Positions 21,171-32,462 of a stretch of DNA of 64,000 nucleotides are shown here, one piece after another. Position numbers and translations under genes: made by a program. The stretch is from Morinoia aosen (taxonomy: Eukaryota; Arthropoda; Malacostraca; Amphipoda; Talitridae). Within the stretch, counting starts at the first letter, position 1, and each line of letters opens with the position of its first letter. The notes under the pieces were generated by a model. It was given only the letters and a program-made list of their open reading frames with translations. It did not search any database and had not been told where the DNA came from. Where the stretch lies: contig CM059563.1 in assembly GCA_030386875.1 (NCBI GenBank), positions 47,212,102 through 47,276,101 of the forward strand, given 5' to 3'.

Positions 21171-21262
21171 TGTAACGCGACCCGACGCGAGCCAACCCGT
21201 ATCATAGATACCGCAATGATGTTGAAGGGTGTGACGCGCAGGTAAGCGTATTAATATATAGA

Positions 21263-22194
21263 TAATTACCAACGTAAAACTTTAGTTTTCTAGAGAACAT
21301 CGACGCGCTGCAACACACGTTAAAGTAGCTACGATGTGAAATTCTTTCAATATATATCATCCCTTGAAGTAGAATTGAGAAAAGAGCTCCGTGCTCTTGC
21401 ACAGCTCCCGTGCCAAAGTTAAGTCGGTGTCTTATAGGATTCAACCATAATTTTTACGCTGAGTGATAACACACTCGTATTAACTAACGAAAAAGTAATG
21501 GCATTAAAATTGAGAAATAACCGTTTGCTGAATGCACTGTTAGCGCAAAATCTGTATAGATACCGTGCATTCGTTGGTAATTGCTCCACAACTGCGCGCT
21601 TTGACAAACGTGCCGGTGGCTTAAAATGTTTTTGGGATCCTGATCCGGTGCGATCGGAACCCTTTAGCGCGCCGCTATCGCTGCGCACAGTGTGTGTGGC
21701 TGTACTGTAACGGGAACTGAAGTAAGGGGTGTAGTTTGCTTACGTCCCCTCATGACAGGGTAACGTCCACGCAAAATTGGGCGGAAATGAGCTACCGATT
21801 TTAGTGAATTATTAAAGATGTAGAATAGATGGAAAAATTTTAAGTGCATTTTGGAACGTCAGCTGGGTTTGTATGCGTCTCAAGTGTCCTAATGATTAGC
21901 GAAGTGTGTTTTCAAACGCATTCGTCCGTGTAGCTTTTTTATTCTTTTTCAATATTTACCTACGGTAACTTTAATCAAAAATATTTTCGACTTCTTTCGT
22001 TTTTCTCATTCATTTTTTCTCAACTTTCTCGAACAATAGCGGATTCATTAAAATTGAATTTTCTTTTCTCAGGTTATCAAATTTTATTTTTTTGCGCCCG
22101 TAGTCGTCCCGTCAAAGTTCGTTTGCTTGTTCCACGTTTTAATTTTGCGAGCTCCCTTGGGAGCCGCCGCCTGGAGCCCTGTAGTGGCAGATAA
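21263..22194. other. No recognisable feature
   Basis: Sequence downstream of the detached splice donor shows no transposase and no clear homology elsewhere in the window. Confidence 0.45.
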
Positions 22195-23565
22195 CGAAGC
22201 CCCTCTCCCCTCTAGTGTAACCCCTCTCCCCTCCCCGCCTGACCCCTCCCCCCCCCCCCCTCTACCTGACCCCTCCCCCCCACCGCCTGACCCCTCCCCC
22301 CCACCGCCTGACCCTCTCCCCAAAGCCGCCTGACCCTCTCCCCAAAGCCGCCTGACCCTCTCCCCAAAGCCGCCTGACCCTCTCCCCAAAGCCGCCTGAC
22401 CCCTCCTCCCCCCCCTCTACCTGACCCCTCCCCCTCACCGCCTGACCCCTCCCCCCCACCGCCTGACCCTCTCCCCAAAGCCGCCTGACCCTCTCCCCAA
22501 AGCCGCCTGACCCTCTCCCCAAAGCCGCCTGACCCTCTCCCCTCCCCGCCTGACCCCTCCTCCCCCCCCTCTACCTGACCCCTCCCCCTCACCGCCTGAC
22601 CCCTCCCCCCCACCGCCTGACCCTCTCCCCAAAGCCGCCTGACCCTCTCCCCAAAGCCGCCTGACCCTCTCCCCAAAGCCGCCTGACCCTCTCCCCAAAG
22701 CCGCCTGACCCTCTCCCCAAAGCCGCCTGACCCTCTCCCCAAAGCCGCCTGACCCTCTCCCCAAAGCCGCCTGACCCTCTCCCCAAAGCCGCCTGACCCT
22801 CTCCCCAAAGCCGCCTGACCCTCTCCCCCCACCGCCTGACCCTCTCCCCCCACCGCCTGACCCTCTCCCCAAAGCCGCCTGACCCTCTCCCCCCACCGCC
22901 TGACCCTCTCCCCCCACCGCCTGACCCTCTCCCCCCACCGCCTGACCCTCTCCCCCCACCGCCTGACCCTCTCCCCCCACCGCCTGACCCTCTCCCCCCC
23001 CACCGCCTGACCCTCTCCCCCCACCGTCTGACCCTCTCCCCCCACCGCCTGACCCTCTCCCCCCACCGCCTGACCCTCTCCCCCCACCGCCTGACCCTCT
23101 CCCCCCACCGCCTGACCCTCTCCCCCCCACCGCCTGACCCTCTCCCCCCACCGTCTGACCCTCTCCCCCCACCGTCTGACCCTCTCCCCCCACCGCCTGA
23201 CCCTCTCCCCCCACCACCTGACCTTCTCCCCCCACCGCCTGACCCTCTCCCCCCACCGCCTGACCCTCTCCCCCCACCGCCTGACCCTCTCCCCCCCACC
23301 GCCTGACCCTCTCCCCCCACCGCCTGACCCTCTCCCCTCACCGCCTGACCCTCTCCCCCCACCGCCTGACCCTCTCCCCCCACCGCCTGACCCTCTCCCC
23401 CCACCGCCTGACCCTCTCCCCCCACCGCCTGACCCTCTCCCCCCACCGCCTGACCCTCTCCCCCCACCGCCTGACCCTCTCCCCCCCCCCGCCTGACCCC
23501 TCTCCCCCACCGCCTGACCCTCTCCCCAAAGCCGCCTGACCCCCGTCCTCTCGCCTAACTCCCTC
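22195..23565. repeat. C-rich minisatellite, 21/22-bp units, about 63 copies
   Basis: Two unit types share CCTGACCCTCTCCCC. One ends CCACCG (21 bp) and the other ends AAAGCCG (22 bp). A third, shorter type carries CCTGACCCCTCCCCCC. The AAAGCCG type dominates 22310-22860 and the CCACCG type 22860-23490. The left part (22240-22640) repeats a composite of all types. The minus strand is G-rich with runs of four to nine G. The minus-strand frames (GGERVRR, GEGQAVG) are artefacts. Confidence 0.95.
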
Positions 23566-25379
23566 TCCCCCCCATATCCTTATCCCCTGATTCACTATGA
23601 ACACAATACCATAAACATTTGTCTAATCAGTTATGCGCAACTCGAACCTAGTTTTTTCATCTCCGCGCCAAAACAGACTTTTTTTTCGTCCTCAATACTC
23701 GCGAAATTTTCTCTAATTCTTCTTTAATTGTTCTTCCCTACAACAGCAATTTTTCATGCGCTTTTATCCTTCAAAATCCTTAAATTCTTTCCTCTTCTTT
23801 CTTCCCGATCGCATTCACTTGGACTTATCCAAACGACGAAATTAACTTTATTTCAGCGCTCTCAGTCCTCAAGATTGCCTTTATCTATTATTTTCTACCT
23901 CGAGCTCTGCGACTAAAGCTTGCGTAATAAAACCTTGGCCCTGGTCTTCATATGCGGCGCGCGCTCAGGACCGATCGCCTGATTTTATGTTGTAAACGTG
24001 AACACCGTGTCATTTGAGATAGCCAGGCTTGCGTCTTTTTTGCCCATGTTTTTATCTGGAAACTACAGGGAAACCAAATGCAACTATTTTTATTTGGGCT
24101 CTTGAGTCTTTTTCTCAACGAACACGACCAGTGTTCTATAACTGCGGTATAAACCAATGAAATTTTGTAGAGTTTTTTTGATACAAAAATAATTGAATGC
24201 TGAAAAAGTTATTGAAAATATTATATCTAAAAAACTCCAGTAGTTTTAGTTCTGTTTGGGTTTGTATGTGTTAGTATGCCACATGGATGTGTTAGTATGC
24301 CACACATCCATGCTCTGTTTTCAGCATTCTCATGGAGCAAATTTAAGCATCCATCTCCCATGAGTGACATCGAGTAAAGTTCACCACCCTGATTTTGGCT
24401 AACAAAAAAGGAAAAATTTAACTATCTCTCAGGATTTACAGTGGATACGATGTTGCTAACGTAGATTTCCTGAAGAACATTTCCAAAGAATTAGGTAATG
24501 CGATGAACGATGCCGTAATTACAAAGATTAATGACAGAGAAACTGATAACACAAGAAAAAACCTTGAACAGTTTCGTGCGTTGAATGCATTTTTAAGAGG
24601 TTACGGAAATCTCTAAAAAACTCCTCGTTTGGAAGTTCGCCTCTATTATCTGAATCATTTCCCATGAAACAGGGATTTTGAAAGTTAATACTTTCTTTTG
24701 AACTGCGATATTCGACCTGGAAACATGTGATGCTGGAGTAGAGTGATCGTCGAGAGCTGTGCGATGCACCATCTTGTTCTGGAAGCCTAGGCCGTCAGCA
24801 TCATTATTCGATGGCTTTTAGAGAAAACCCGCATGCATTCCGCAGTAACATGCTTTCCTTTGAAGATATTAATTGCCGCATCAGCTGGAATACCTAAAAA
24901 TAAAACCATTCAGTAACCTTCGCTCATTGCAGAGGTCGTTGGTGCAATTCACGAGGATTAATGTCAGACTGCTGTTTGAAGTTCTGTTTGCTAAACATTC
25001 TCGATAAATGGAAGTGCACTTCGTTTCTGATAATCAAAATAATTATTTCCAGAATGTTCTGCATCTTGTCCTGCACATGAAAATCACATTCACTGTTCTA
25101 CCAGTATCATAAAGCTTCTTTGAGCGATTATATGTTTCTTATGTAATAATTTTTTATGTAGCTGCTTCATTTTTGCTTTGCCTTGTATATTTGACCAGAT
25201 TCAGAAAATCATGGGCGGTCTAGTTAAAAAAAAATCGGGAACATCTATGGAGATATAACGGATGTCATACTTTGTTCATTAGGTTCACTAAGAGACTACA
25301 GAAAAGCTTGTTACTTTAGATTCACCACTAATAACGAGTTTCCAATGCACTCTTTTCGGAATCCAAAAACGGACTAAAT
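23566..25379. other. Intergenic/intronic, no gene seen
   Basis: Mostly unique AT-rich sequence. A short local duplication (GTGTTAGTATGCCACA.. twice at 24268-24305) is the only structure noted. Confidence 0.45.
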
Positions 25380-25574
25380 CAGTGATTCTTCACCTGGGTT
25401 CGATCGAACCCCTGTGTTCGGCATGGTACATTTTATGCACTAATACAGTATGTCGTTAATATGCACATGTTTTGAATTTGAAGAAAAAATCACATTTTAT
25501 TTTTCCAACCACGAAGGGTTCGATGAATGCCTGTACTTCAGTACCTCCAACAAGGTTATAATTAAGAACCACTG
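25380..25574. mobile_element. hAT-type MITE, 195 bp
   Basis: The termini are CAGTGATTCTTCACCTGGG and the reverse complement of CAGTGGTTCTTAATTAT, the CAG(T/G)GGTTCT form typical of hAT/Charlie elements. The flanks GACTAAAT and GACAAGAT form an imperfect 8-bp target-site duplication (6 of 8), as expected for hAT. There is no coding sequence. Confidence 0.75.
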
Positions 25575-25609
25575 GACAAGATAGTGAGATGGAAGAAGTG
25601 AGTGAGTTC

Positions 25610-25942
25610 TCGCTTACATTGCCCCTCAGGGGGAAACGACTATTTCCCCACAATGGGAATAACACTCCCAAAAACAGTATGTGACATCTTGAGTTAAAGG
25701 CTAGGCAGGACTTCCTTTTGTTCAAAGAGAATAAGTTTTATTCGTTATATTACGGACCATATTTTTTCGGTTCACTGGGGTGCTGGTTTTCAACACCTAA
25801 CTACTTTCTTCTTCAAGTTTAATCTTGTTTCATCAGCGTATTTCTCAACTAATTACTGTCTCAATGCGGCGAGGTTTTGTGCAGGGAACGCACCTTGTGC
25901 ATTGGTTTTACGTTCCATTAGCTCTACCGTATAGACCATAGA
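25610..25942 (+). repeat. R1 interspersed repeat, diverged copy
   Basis: Blocks seen: TGCCCCTCAGGGGGAAACGA, GGGAATAACACTCCCA, GGCAGGACTTCCTTTTGTT, TTACGGACCATATTTTTTCG, GTTCACTGGGGTGCTGGTTT, CTACTTTCTTCTTCAAGTTT, CCTTGTGCATTGGTTTTACG. The 3' end (the TTAGGGAGGCTTAAACT block) is missing here. Confidence 0.8.
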
Positions 25943-26640
25943 GCAGTAAACCCAATTTCAAATTACTACATCTCAAAAATTATAAATGTTTCAAAAATTT
26001 TAAAAATTACATATTGTTTATCAACTGTTTCGGCATCTATATGGGAAATCTGAAGATAATAAATGAAATATTTAGCAATATTTTTAGTGACACGAAAAGT
26101 ATTCTTGTGTTAACAGTTAATAGAAAATTGCCAGACTCAGGGAAGCCCATAAAAACAGATTAAATAGAACGTGGTGGAGATTTTTCCTATAAGACATGTA
26201 AAAAGTAAAGTATATAATTTCCCGCCAAGAAACATCGATAATCTGAAACAAAGAATTGTCAACGAAATCAATTTTGCTTCAAGAAAATGATGCTCTCATT
26301 AGACAAGTGATGGCAGGAATGAAAGAGAATGCAATTGTGTGTTGAGAGAAACGGGCCACGTCGGAAGAAATTCAATATTAGCTTACTACGTGCAATAATT
26401 TTTTCTTTTTTTGAAATGCTAGCGATGTCTTATTACTAATGAACCGTTAAAAATAACTTTTTAAAATATTTTTAACACAAAGAAATTTGAATTTAAACTA
26501 GCTTGTGCAAGCATACTTTTCGTGTCTGTCTCCAAAATTATTGCTGAAAAAGTACCTTTTCATTTCTCCTCCCCAAATTTCTCATATAGTGGCCTAAAAG
26601 GTGGATAAACAATAAGTAATTTTCAAAATCTTCGTAGCAT
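25943..26640. other. No recognisable feature
   Basis: AT-rich sequence without a supported gene or repeat. Confidence 0.45.
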
Positions 26641-26654
26641 TTTTATTTTACGAG

Positions 26655-26975
26655 TGCACACGGCCCGTCAAAAAATGACAGGATTAGATATAGGACCAAC
26701 TGAGCTTCAACATGGCTTTTCCATGATTTCTTCCCATGCTATGCTAAGGCTTTCCAATACTTTCCCAAGTCTCAACCGCTGATATTCTATTCAACCTAAT
26801 CTAACCTACCAATACACGTGATATTCATTCCGACTCCCAATCTGCTGGGTTAAGGCACCGAAAATTGTGGAGTTGATGAAGCTTGTATCCCAGATACGCT
26901 CATCTCACACTTCCGGCTGATGGGTGTGACACAGACGGACGGACGGACGCGGCTCCTTTTATAATATAGAAGATA
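26655..26975. mobile_element. Possible transposable-element fragment (unclassified)
   Basis: The end of this stretch, with GACACAGACGGACGGACGGA and TTTTATAATATAGA, resembles 3' ends of dispersed elements common in invertebrate genomes. The preceding TTCAACCTAATCTAACCTAC region is similar in style. No coding capacity or termini were established, so the call rests only on this resemblance. Confidence 0.3.
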
Positions 26976-27002
26976 GATGAGATATAGTAATTAAAAGTTG
27001 GG

Positions 27003-27116
27003 CTTACTTTTTTATGGTTCACACACTATACTAAATACTGTATCCCTCTTTCTCTTCTTTGGAACACCTTTGTAGTAAATAGGAAGCCTTAACTAAGTTA
27101 TGATCTAAGCTTAGTT
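27003..27116 (+). repeat. R1 interspersed repeat, 3' fragment
   Basis: It contains TGGTTCACAC, ATACTAAATACTGTATCC, CTTCTTTGGAACACCTTTGT and AGGAAGCCTTAACTAAGTTA, that is, the 3' blocks of R1. Confidence 0.65.
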
Positions 27117-27123
27117 AGTGTAA

Positions 27124-27310
27124 AGCGGCTCATAGACGACCAATTTTATTGTCAATATAATTGACAATAATGAATATTTACAATTTAATTGATCGTCTGT
27201 GGGCTTGATTGATGACCGTCAATTAATTGACTTATATGGACAAAAAGAATTTCATCAATATATTAAGTCAATGATATTGACAATTAAATTGATCGTCTAT
27301 CTATGGCCCG
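27124..27310. mobile_element. PIF/Harbinger-like MITE, 187 bp
   Basis: The terminal inverted repeats pair AGCGGCTCATAGACGACCAA with the reverse complement AGCGGGCCATAGATAGACGA, and the pairing continues with ATTTTATTGTCAATAT / ATTTAATTGTCAATAT. Flanking TAA trinucleotides (27121-27123 and 27311-27313) give the 3-bp duplication typical of this superfamily. Internal AATTGACAAT palindromes add further self-complementarity. Confidence 0.75.
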
Positions 27311-27588
27311 CTTAAGACTTCCTGGAGTGAAATTACGCTTTCGGGATGTCATGACTGCAGTATTGTATTGACTGCAGTATCTAAGCAACCTTATTTAAAT
27401 TTTCTTCGGAATTCTGCACTATTATTTAAGAGCTAGGAGTAAAATAGGCGAGTTTGTGCTGTTAGCACCGCAGCTGCACAAAACATTATTATTTGCCAGG
27501 GAAATTGAGGGTAGTGTGGATACCATTAGTTAGTCAGAGTAGTAAGAATGCTGAATTTCACATTTCGCTTTCGAATTCCATGAGATAC

Positions 27589-27768
27589 ACACAGAACCCG
27601 AGCCGAGTATTTATTTTCCCGTATCAGTAACATCATCATGAGAATACCATAAACATTTAATTTCCACCAAAATTATGCGGTATTACTGATTAAGACTTAT
27701 AACGGGAAATAATTACGGGTATTACTGGTACGGGAAAATAAATACTCGCTCAGTTTGGGCTTTTGTGG
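27589..27768. mobile_element. MITE with long terminal inverted repeats, about 180 bp
   Basis: The left arm contains GAGTATTTATTTTCCCGTAT and CAGTAA. The right arm is the reverse complement of GAGTATTTATTTTCCCGTAC and CAGTAA. The outer bases (CACAGAACCCGAGC / CACAAAAGCCC) are less well matched. No target-site duplication was resolved; the superfamily is unknown. Confidence 0.65.
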
Positions 27769-27982
27769 GACAAACGGCATAACCCAGTGTCGGTTTTTAC
27801 TTTTAAAAAAATGCGTTTCATAGATGCAAATTTTCGATGTAAGATTTTTGAAGTGCGTTGCCGGATCATTTAGAGTAACTCAACTAATTTTCCCTTTCCT
27901 TATTTCCCTTTCCTTATTTCCCTCATCGTATCCTCGCATTTGCCATACGCTTTGAGTAATTTCTCCACTTTTGTTGCTGCAG

Positions 27983-28232
27983 GAAGGAACACAAAAGCGG
28001 AGGCGATGCAGCAGCACACGGAGCCCTCCGCAGCGGCCCCGCCGCGCGTGCTGTACCCGCACGGCCAAATAGAGCGCCAGATCGACTCGTTCCTGGAGAC
28101 GTTCAAGCGCCGCAGCGCCGCCGCCATGGAGCGGGCGCAGAGCCTGCAGGGCGGCCCCGGGGGGCTGCTCGTCATGAGCGCGGCGGAGGGCGGCTGTGGG
28201 GCCCCGCCCCCCGGCCCGCTGCGCTCCCCCAA
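27983..28232 (+). CDS. Internal exon 1 of an unrecognised host protein-coding gene
   Basis: The 250-bp segment is strikingly GC-rich in AT-rich surroundings and opens after a good acceptor (TTTTGTTGCTGCAG, AG at 27981-27982). It reads RNTKAEAMQQHTEPSAAAPP, then VLYPHGQIERQIDSFLETF, KRRSAAAMERAQSLQGG and a Gly/Pro-rich end PPPGPLRSPK. The segment QIERQIDSFLETFKRRSAAAMERAQ should form a charged amphipathic helix. The exon ends CCCCCAA|GTGAGT, a strong donor, leaving two bases of a Lys codon. It splices in frame to the exon at 30258. Incoming phase is 1, so it is an internal exon; a start at the ATG near 28006 cannot be excluded. I do not recognise the protein. The helix followed by Ser/Pro-rich sequence would fit a scaffold or regulatory protein, but that is a guess. 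Confidence 0.7.
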
Positions 28233-30257
28233 GTGAGTGCGGGGTGTTCGCATTCGGACAGCTATTTGAGTCGTCCGGTGGGGCTTTGGGTTTCAGTGTT
28301 GCAGTTATTTGTGTGTTCGGTGCTGCCTTGGGTCTTCAAGGGTTGAGTCATCATGTTATAATAAAGCTTTGTGCAACATCTTCACTGTGAACAAAAGCCT
28401 CTTTCGCATAGAGACGGTAAGTTGGGAAAACAAGTTCATGAAACTGGATACTACTTGATGAAAAAGTATCAAGTTCAACCTAGTTGATTGAAGTGGTATA
28501 ACTATGTTGTGTCTCGGGCTTGAAGTGCGAAGGCCTCAAATTGAGGTGTTTTCATTTTAGGGTTTATGCAATACCAAATGACCTCAATGATACCATGTTA
28601 TTTCTTTCGTCTTCCTGGTGAATATGCTGCACAAAGCTTCATTATAGCTTTATTGAACTCTTGAAACACACTCTTTGTGACGACTTTCCGATGGAAATAT
28701 TTGTTAACGTCATTGAACAGCTTTCCCGGATTCTCTATCTACACTATTCGACGGACATTTAAATTTTGAATTGCTTATTTGTTTAGTGACAAGCCACTTG
28801 AAGAGCTGAAATAATTAATTTAGAAATAATTTTCAAGTTTTCCAGGAGTTTAATGGTTAGCAAATCATATAAGCTGCACAAGTTGGAGTTGAAAGCTGGC
28901 AAAGCTGTGCTGCCATGGCTGAGTACACGCACGCATACGAAGGTGCGAGGTTTTAATTGATCTTTGATGCACCTTTCCTTGGTGTGCATCGGTTGAGTTA
29001 CAGATGGGTATACTTTCTGTTTCAGCCTTGGAAGGAAATACTATACGGTAACTGATTACCTCGGAATGTTGTTTCATTTTGTCGGGCATTTCCGATATTA
29101 CTATGAATGACGAACAAAATTATGAGCTTTACCCTATGCATTTTTACTCGGGCTTATCATGGTTTTGTAATTGACATCAACTGTTGTTTTACACTATCCA
29201 GTCTAACTTGTTTATTGGGGCATCTATGATTTTAGCCGTTCAGGTATGACCTCTGCATTGAACGGTTAAAATCAAAGGTGCTCCAACGAAAAAGTTACAG
29301 TATTTCTCGTAGAGGCTTTGGAATAAAAACCAAATTTCTAAAACGTAATTTTCCCGCCTACAAGATACTTCACTCCATGTTTTTTATTTCAAGTGTTCTC
29401 AAATGTTGGAATCCTTTTGAAATTGCTATTTATACATCACTAATTGTAGATTATGCATAAATGTTTACTTGAAAGTTGAGCTATCCATATCCATACCTTG
29501 GCGATTTTATTACCAATGAACGAAAATACTCCGTGCTATTAACTCAGTCTCCTCAAGGATATAGGCTAGGCAATCTCAGGTTTGTTGGTCTATTTTCCAG
29601 CCTATGGCATGGGAATTGCTTCTCTGCCTGAGATGTTGCTATAGGTCACCACAGCCATAGATAGGCCTTCGGGAGGTTTATCTTTCGTGGCCACTTCAAT
29701 TGTTCCAGCTTTCGTATCTTCTATACAATCTCTTAATCTTCTTTTCTTCCTCATCTCTCCTAACTTGTCTCAGTGCACGGAGTATCCTGTGTTAGAAATA
29801 TGTAGTGCTTAGATTCAGCGTTTTTCTTAGTTCATACTGTAGATTCCACACTTTACTTAGTTACCCTATGCTTTTTTTGCCCTATCATGTCCTTACTCAA
29901 TCATGTTTTCAGTTACGTCACTACAGCTAACCAGGCTAGGAAACTAGACTGTTACCTTTGCGACGATTTGTGAAACAACGGGAAAATTTCATAAAGACTA
30001 GGTGTTTATTTGGCCATTTTTTACTTGGTGTGCCATTTTGTACCTCTTACTCTGAAACGCCTTGTATAATCATAGGTTTTATAAGTCTAGATAAGCATTT
30101 TCTTTCGAAGAGCTGATGACCTTTCTCCCTCCGAAGCACTAAAATATTTATTTATTTCCCAAACAATCATTTTATTCATACAAGAAGATACGCTGTAGTA
30201 GGACAGGACATTCACCAAGTCCCTGAAATACAACAATAATTCCCTCTCCCATGGCAG
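28233..30257 (+). other. Intron between the two host exons
   Basis: GT at 28233 and AG at 30256-30257 give an intron of 2025 bp. The acceptor region reads CCCTCTCCCATGGCAG|ACAG. The alternative AG four bases downstream would shift the frame and meet a stop, so the upstream AG is preferred. Apart from one hairpin, the intron interior shows no recognisable element. Confidence 0.6.
29217..29284. repeat. Hairpin-forming inverted repeat in the intron
   Basis: GGGGCATCTATGATTTTAGC and CGTTCA pair with TGAACGG and TTAAAATCAAAGGTGCTCC around a loop of about 16 nt. This could be a very small MITE or a structured intronic element. Confidence 0.65.
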
Positions 30258-30436
30258 ACAGAGCCCTCGTATTCGCTTCCACACGCCCCGTCGCGGCGGC
30301 GGCTGCGGGTTGCCGCGCAGCAGGTCGGGGCTAAGCACCGCCTCCAGTAGCAGCAGCCGCGAAAACTCCCCGGACTTCAGGATGCATCATTCGCTGCCGC
30401 ACTCCCTTCCCTTCGCCACCGACCCTTCTGATCTTG
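30258..30436 (+). CDS. Internal exon 2 of the unrecognised host gene
   Basis: Read in the phase left by the exon at 27983-28232, this gives K|QSPRIRFHTPRRGGGCG, then LPRSRSGLSTASSSSSRENS and PDFRMHHSLPHSLPFATDPS, ending DL and one base of the next codon (donor CTTG|GTGAGT). It is GC-rich, open throughout in that phase, and bounded by consensus splice sites, so it is very likely coding. The content is basic then Ser-rich, with potential SP phosphorylation sites and no folded domain. The two exons together are 429 bp, a multiple of three, with matching outer phases. No family was recognised. A tandem array of donor-like units starts directly after this exon. Confidence 0.7.
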
Positions 30437-32462
30437 GTGAGTTGTTGACATCTCCTGGTGCTGTGTGAAAAATGGTTATGGTTCTTAAGACTTGGTGAGT
30501 GCTGTTTCAAACCTGGAGGGAGTTGTTAACACCTGGTGAGTAGCGAGCTGTGTCAAATTTGGTGAGTAGCGAGCTGTGTCAAATTTGGTGAGTAGTGAGC
30601 TGTGTCAAATTTGGTGAGTAGCGAGCTGTGTCAAATTTAGTGAGTAGTGAGCTGTGTCAAATTTGGTGAGTAGCGAGCTGTGTCAAATTTGGTGAGTAGC
30701 GAGCTGTGTCAAACTTGGTGAGTAGCGAGCTGTGTCAAATTTGGTGAGTAGCGAGCTGTGTCAAATTTGGTGAGTAGTGAGCTGTGTCAAATTTGGTGAG
30801 TAGCGAGCTGTGTCAAATTTGGTGTGTAGCGAGCTGTGTCAAATTTGGTGAGTAGCGAGCTGTGTCAAATTTGGTGAGTAGCGAGCTGTGTCAAATTTTC
30901 TGAGTAGCGAGCTGTGTCAAATTTGGTGAGTAGCGAGCTGTGTCAAATTTGATGTGTAGCGAGCTGTGTCAAATTTGGTGTGTAGCGAGCTGTGTCAAAT
31001 TTTGTGAGTAGCAAGCTGTGTCAAATTTGGTGTGTAGCGAGCTGTGTCAAATTTGGTGTGTAGCGAGCTGTGTCAAATTTGGTGAGTAGCGAGCTGTGTC
31101 AAATTTGGTGAGTAGCGAGCTGTGTCAAATTTGATGTGTAGCGAGCTGTGTCAAATTTGGTGTGTAGCGAGCTGTGTCAAATTTGATGTGTAGCGAGCTG
31201 TGTCAAATTTGGTGTGTAGCGAGCTGTGTCAAATTTGGTGTGTAGCGAGCTGTGTCAAATTTGGTGTGTAGCGAGCTTTGTCAAATTTGACGTGTAGCGA
31301 GCTGTGTCAAATTTGACGTGTAGCGAGCTGTGTCAAATTTGATGTGTAGCGAGCTGTGTCAAATATGGTGTGTAGCGAGCTGTGTCAAATTTGATGTGTA
31401 GCGAGCTTTGTCAAATTTGGTGTGTAGCGAGCAATGTCAAATTTGATGTGTAGTGAGCTGTGTCAAATTTGGTGAGTAGCGAGCTGTGTCAAATTTGACG
31501 TGTAGCGAGCTGTGTCAAATTTGACGTGTAGCGAGCTGTGTCAAATTTGACGTGTAGCGAGCTTTGTCAAATTTGGTGTGTAGCGAGCAATGTCAAATTT
31601 GATGTGTAGTGAGCTGTGTCAAATTTGGTGAGTAGCGAGCTGTGTCAAATTTGATGTGTAGCGAGCTGTGTCAAATTTGATGTGTAGTGAGCTGTGTCAA
31701 ATTTGGTGAGTAGCGAGCTGTGTCAAATTTGATGTGTAGCGAGCTGTGTCAAATTTGATGTATAGCGAGCTGTGTCAAATTTGATGTGTAGCGAGCTGTG
31801 TCAAATTTGATGTGTAGCGAGCTGTGTCAAATTTGGTGTGTAGCGAGCTGTGTCAAATTTTGACGTGTAGCGAGCTGTGTCAAATTTGATGTGTAGCGAG
31901 CTTTGTCAAATTTGACGTGTAGCGAGCTGTGTCAAATTTGACGTGTAGCGAGCTGTGTCAAATTTGATGTGTAGCGAGCTGTGTCAAATTTGATGTGTAG
32001 CGAGCTTTGTCAAATTTGACGTGTAGCGAGCTGTGTCAAATTTGACGTGTAGCGAGCTGTGTCAAATTTGACGTGTAGCAAGCTGTGTCAAATTTGACGT
32101 GTAGCGAGCTGTGTCAAATTTGATGTGTAGCGAGCTGTGTCAAATTTGGTGTGTAGCGAGCTGTGTCAAATTTGGTGTGTAGCGAGCTTTGTCAAATTTG
32201 ACGTGTAGCGAGCTTTGTCAAATTTGACGTGTAGCGAGCTGTGTCAAATTTGGTGTGTAGCGAGCTGTGTCAAATTTGGTGTGTAGCGAGCTGTGTCAAA
32301 TTTGGTGTGTAGCGAGCTGTGTCAAATTTGGTGTGTAGCGAGCTGTGTCAAATTTGGTGTGTAGCGAGCTGTGTCAAATTTGGTGTGTAGCGAGCTGTGT
32401 CAAATTTGGTGTGTAGCGAGCTGTGTCAAATTTGGTGTGTAGCGAGCTGTGTCAAACTTGGT
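30437..32462. repeat. 26-bp tandem array of splice-donor-like units, about 75 copies, starting at the exon 2 donor
   Basis: The unit is TTTGGTGAGTAGCGAGCTGT then GTCAAA. The first copies carry TTGGTGAGT, identical from -3 to +6 to the authentic donor at 30434-30442. Later copies drift to GGTGTGTAG, GATGTGTAG and GACGTGTAG, with blocks of each variant. Degenerate copies at 30434-30533 (TTGGTGAGTTG, CTTGGTGAGTGCTG, GGGAGTTGTTAAC) link the exon edge to the clean array (about 30534-32460). No open frame of note occurs because the units carry TAG. Confidence 0.93.

Larger units (their letters stand above)
19796..21262 (+). mobile_element. Detached 5' module (promoter, leader exon, splice donor) of the 59-62.6 kb transposon family
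   Basis: In the + direction this matches the reverse complement of about 62480-62068. Blocks in order: CTAGCAGGACC; CACGGACAACGTCATCAA and AAGCTAGGTGG; TAACAAATTTTAACA; CCTAACTCATCCTAACA; ATTAAAAA...TTTTCACC; a C/T-rich tract; CCCTCTAATGTAACGCGA; GCCAACCCGTATCATAGATA; CCGCAATGATGTTGAAGGG; TGTGACGC.CAGGTAAGCG. Homology stops about 20 bp after the CAG|GTAAGC splice donor (intron would begin at 21242). No transposase and no terminal inverted repeat are present. The upstream end abuts the 11-bp mega-array. The central part is swollen by a 15-bp array. Confidence 0.8.

Noticed and set aside
30262..30436. Alternative acceptor four bases downstream for exon 2
   Set aside because: It would shift the phase relative to the upstream exon and reach a TAA within the exon.
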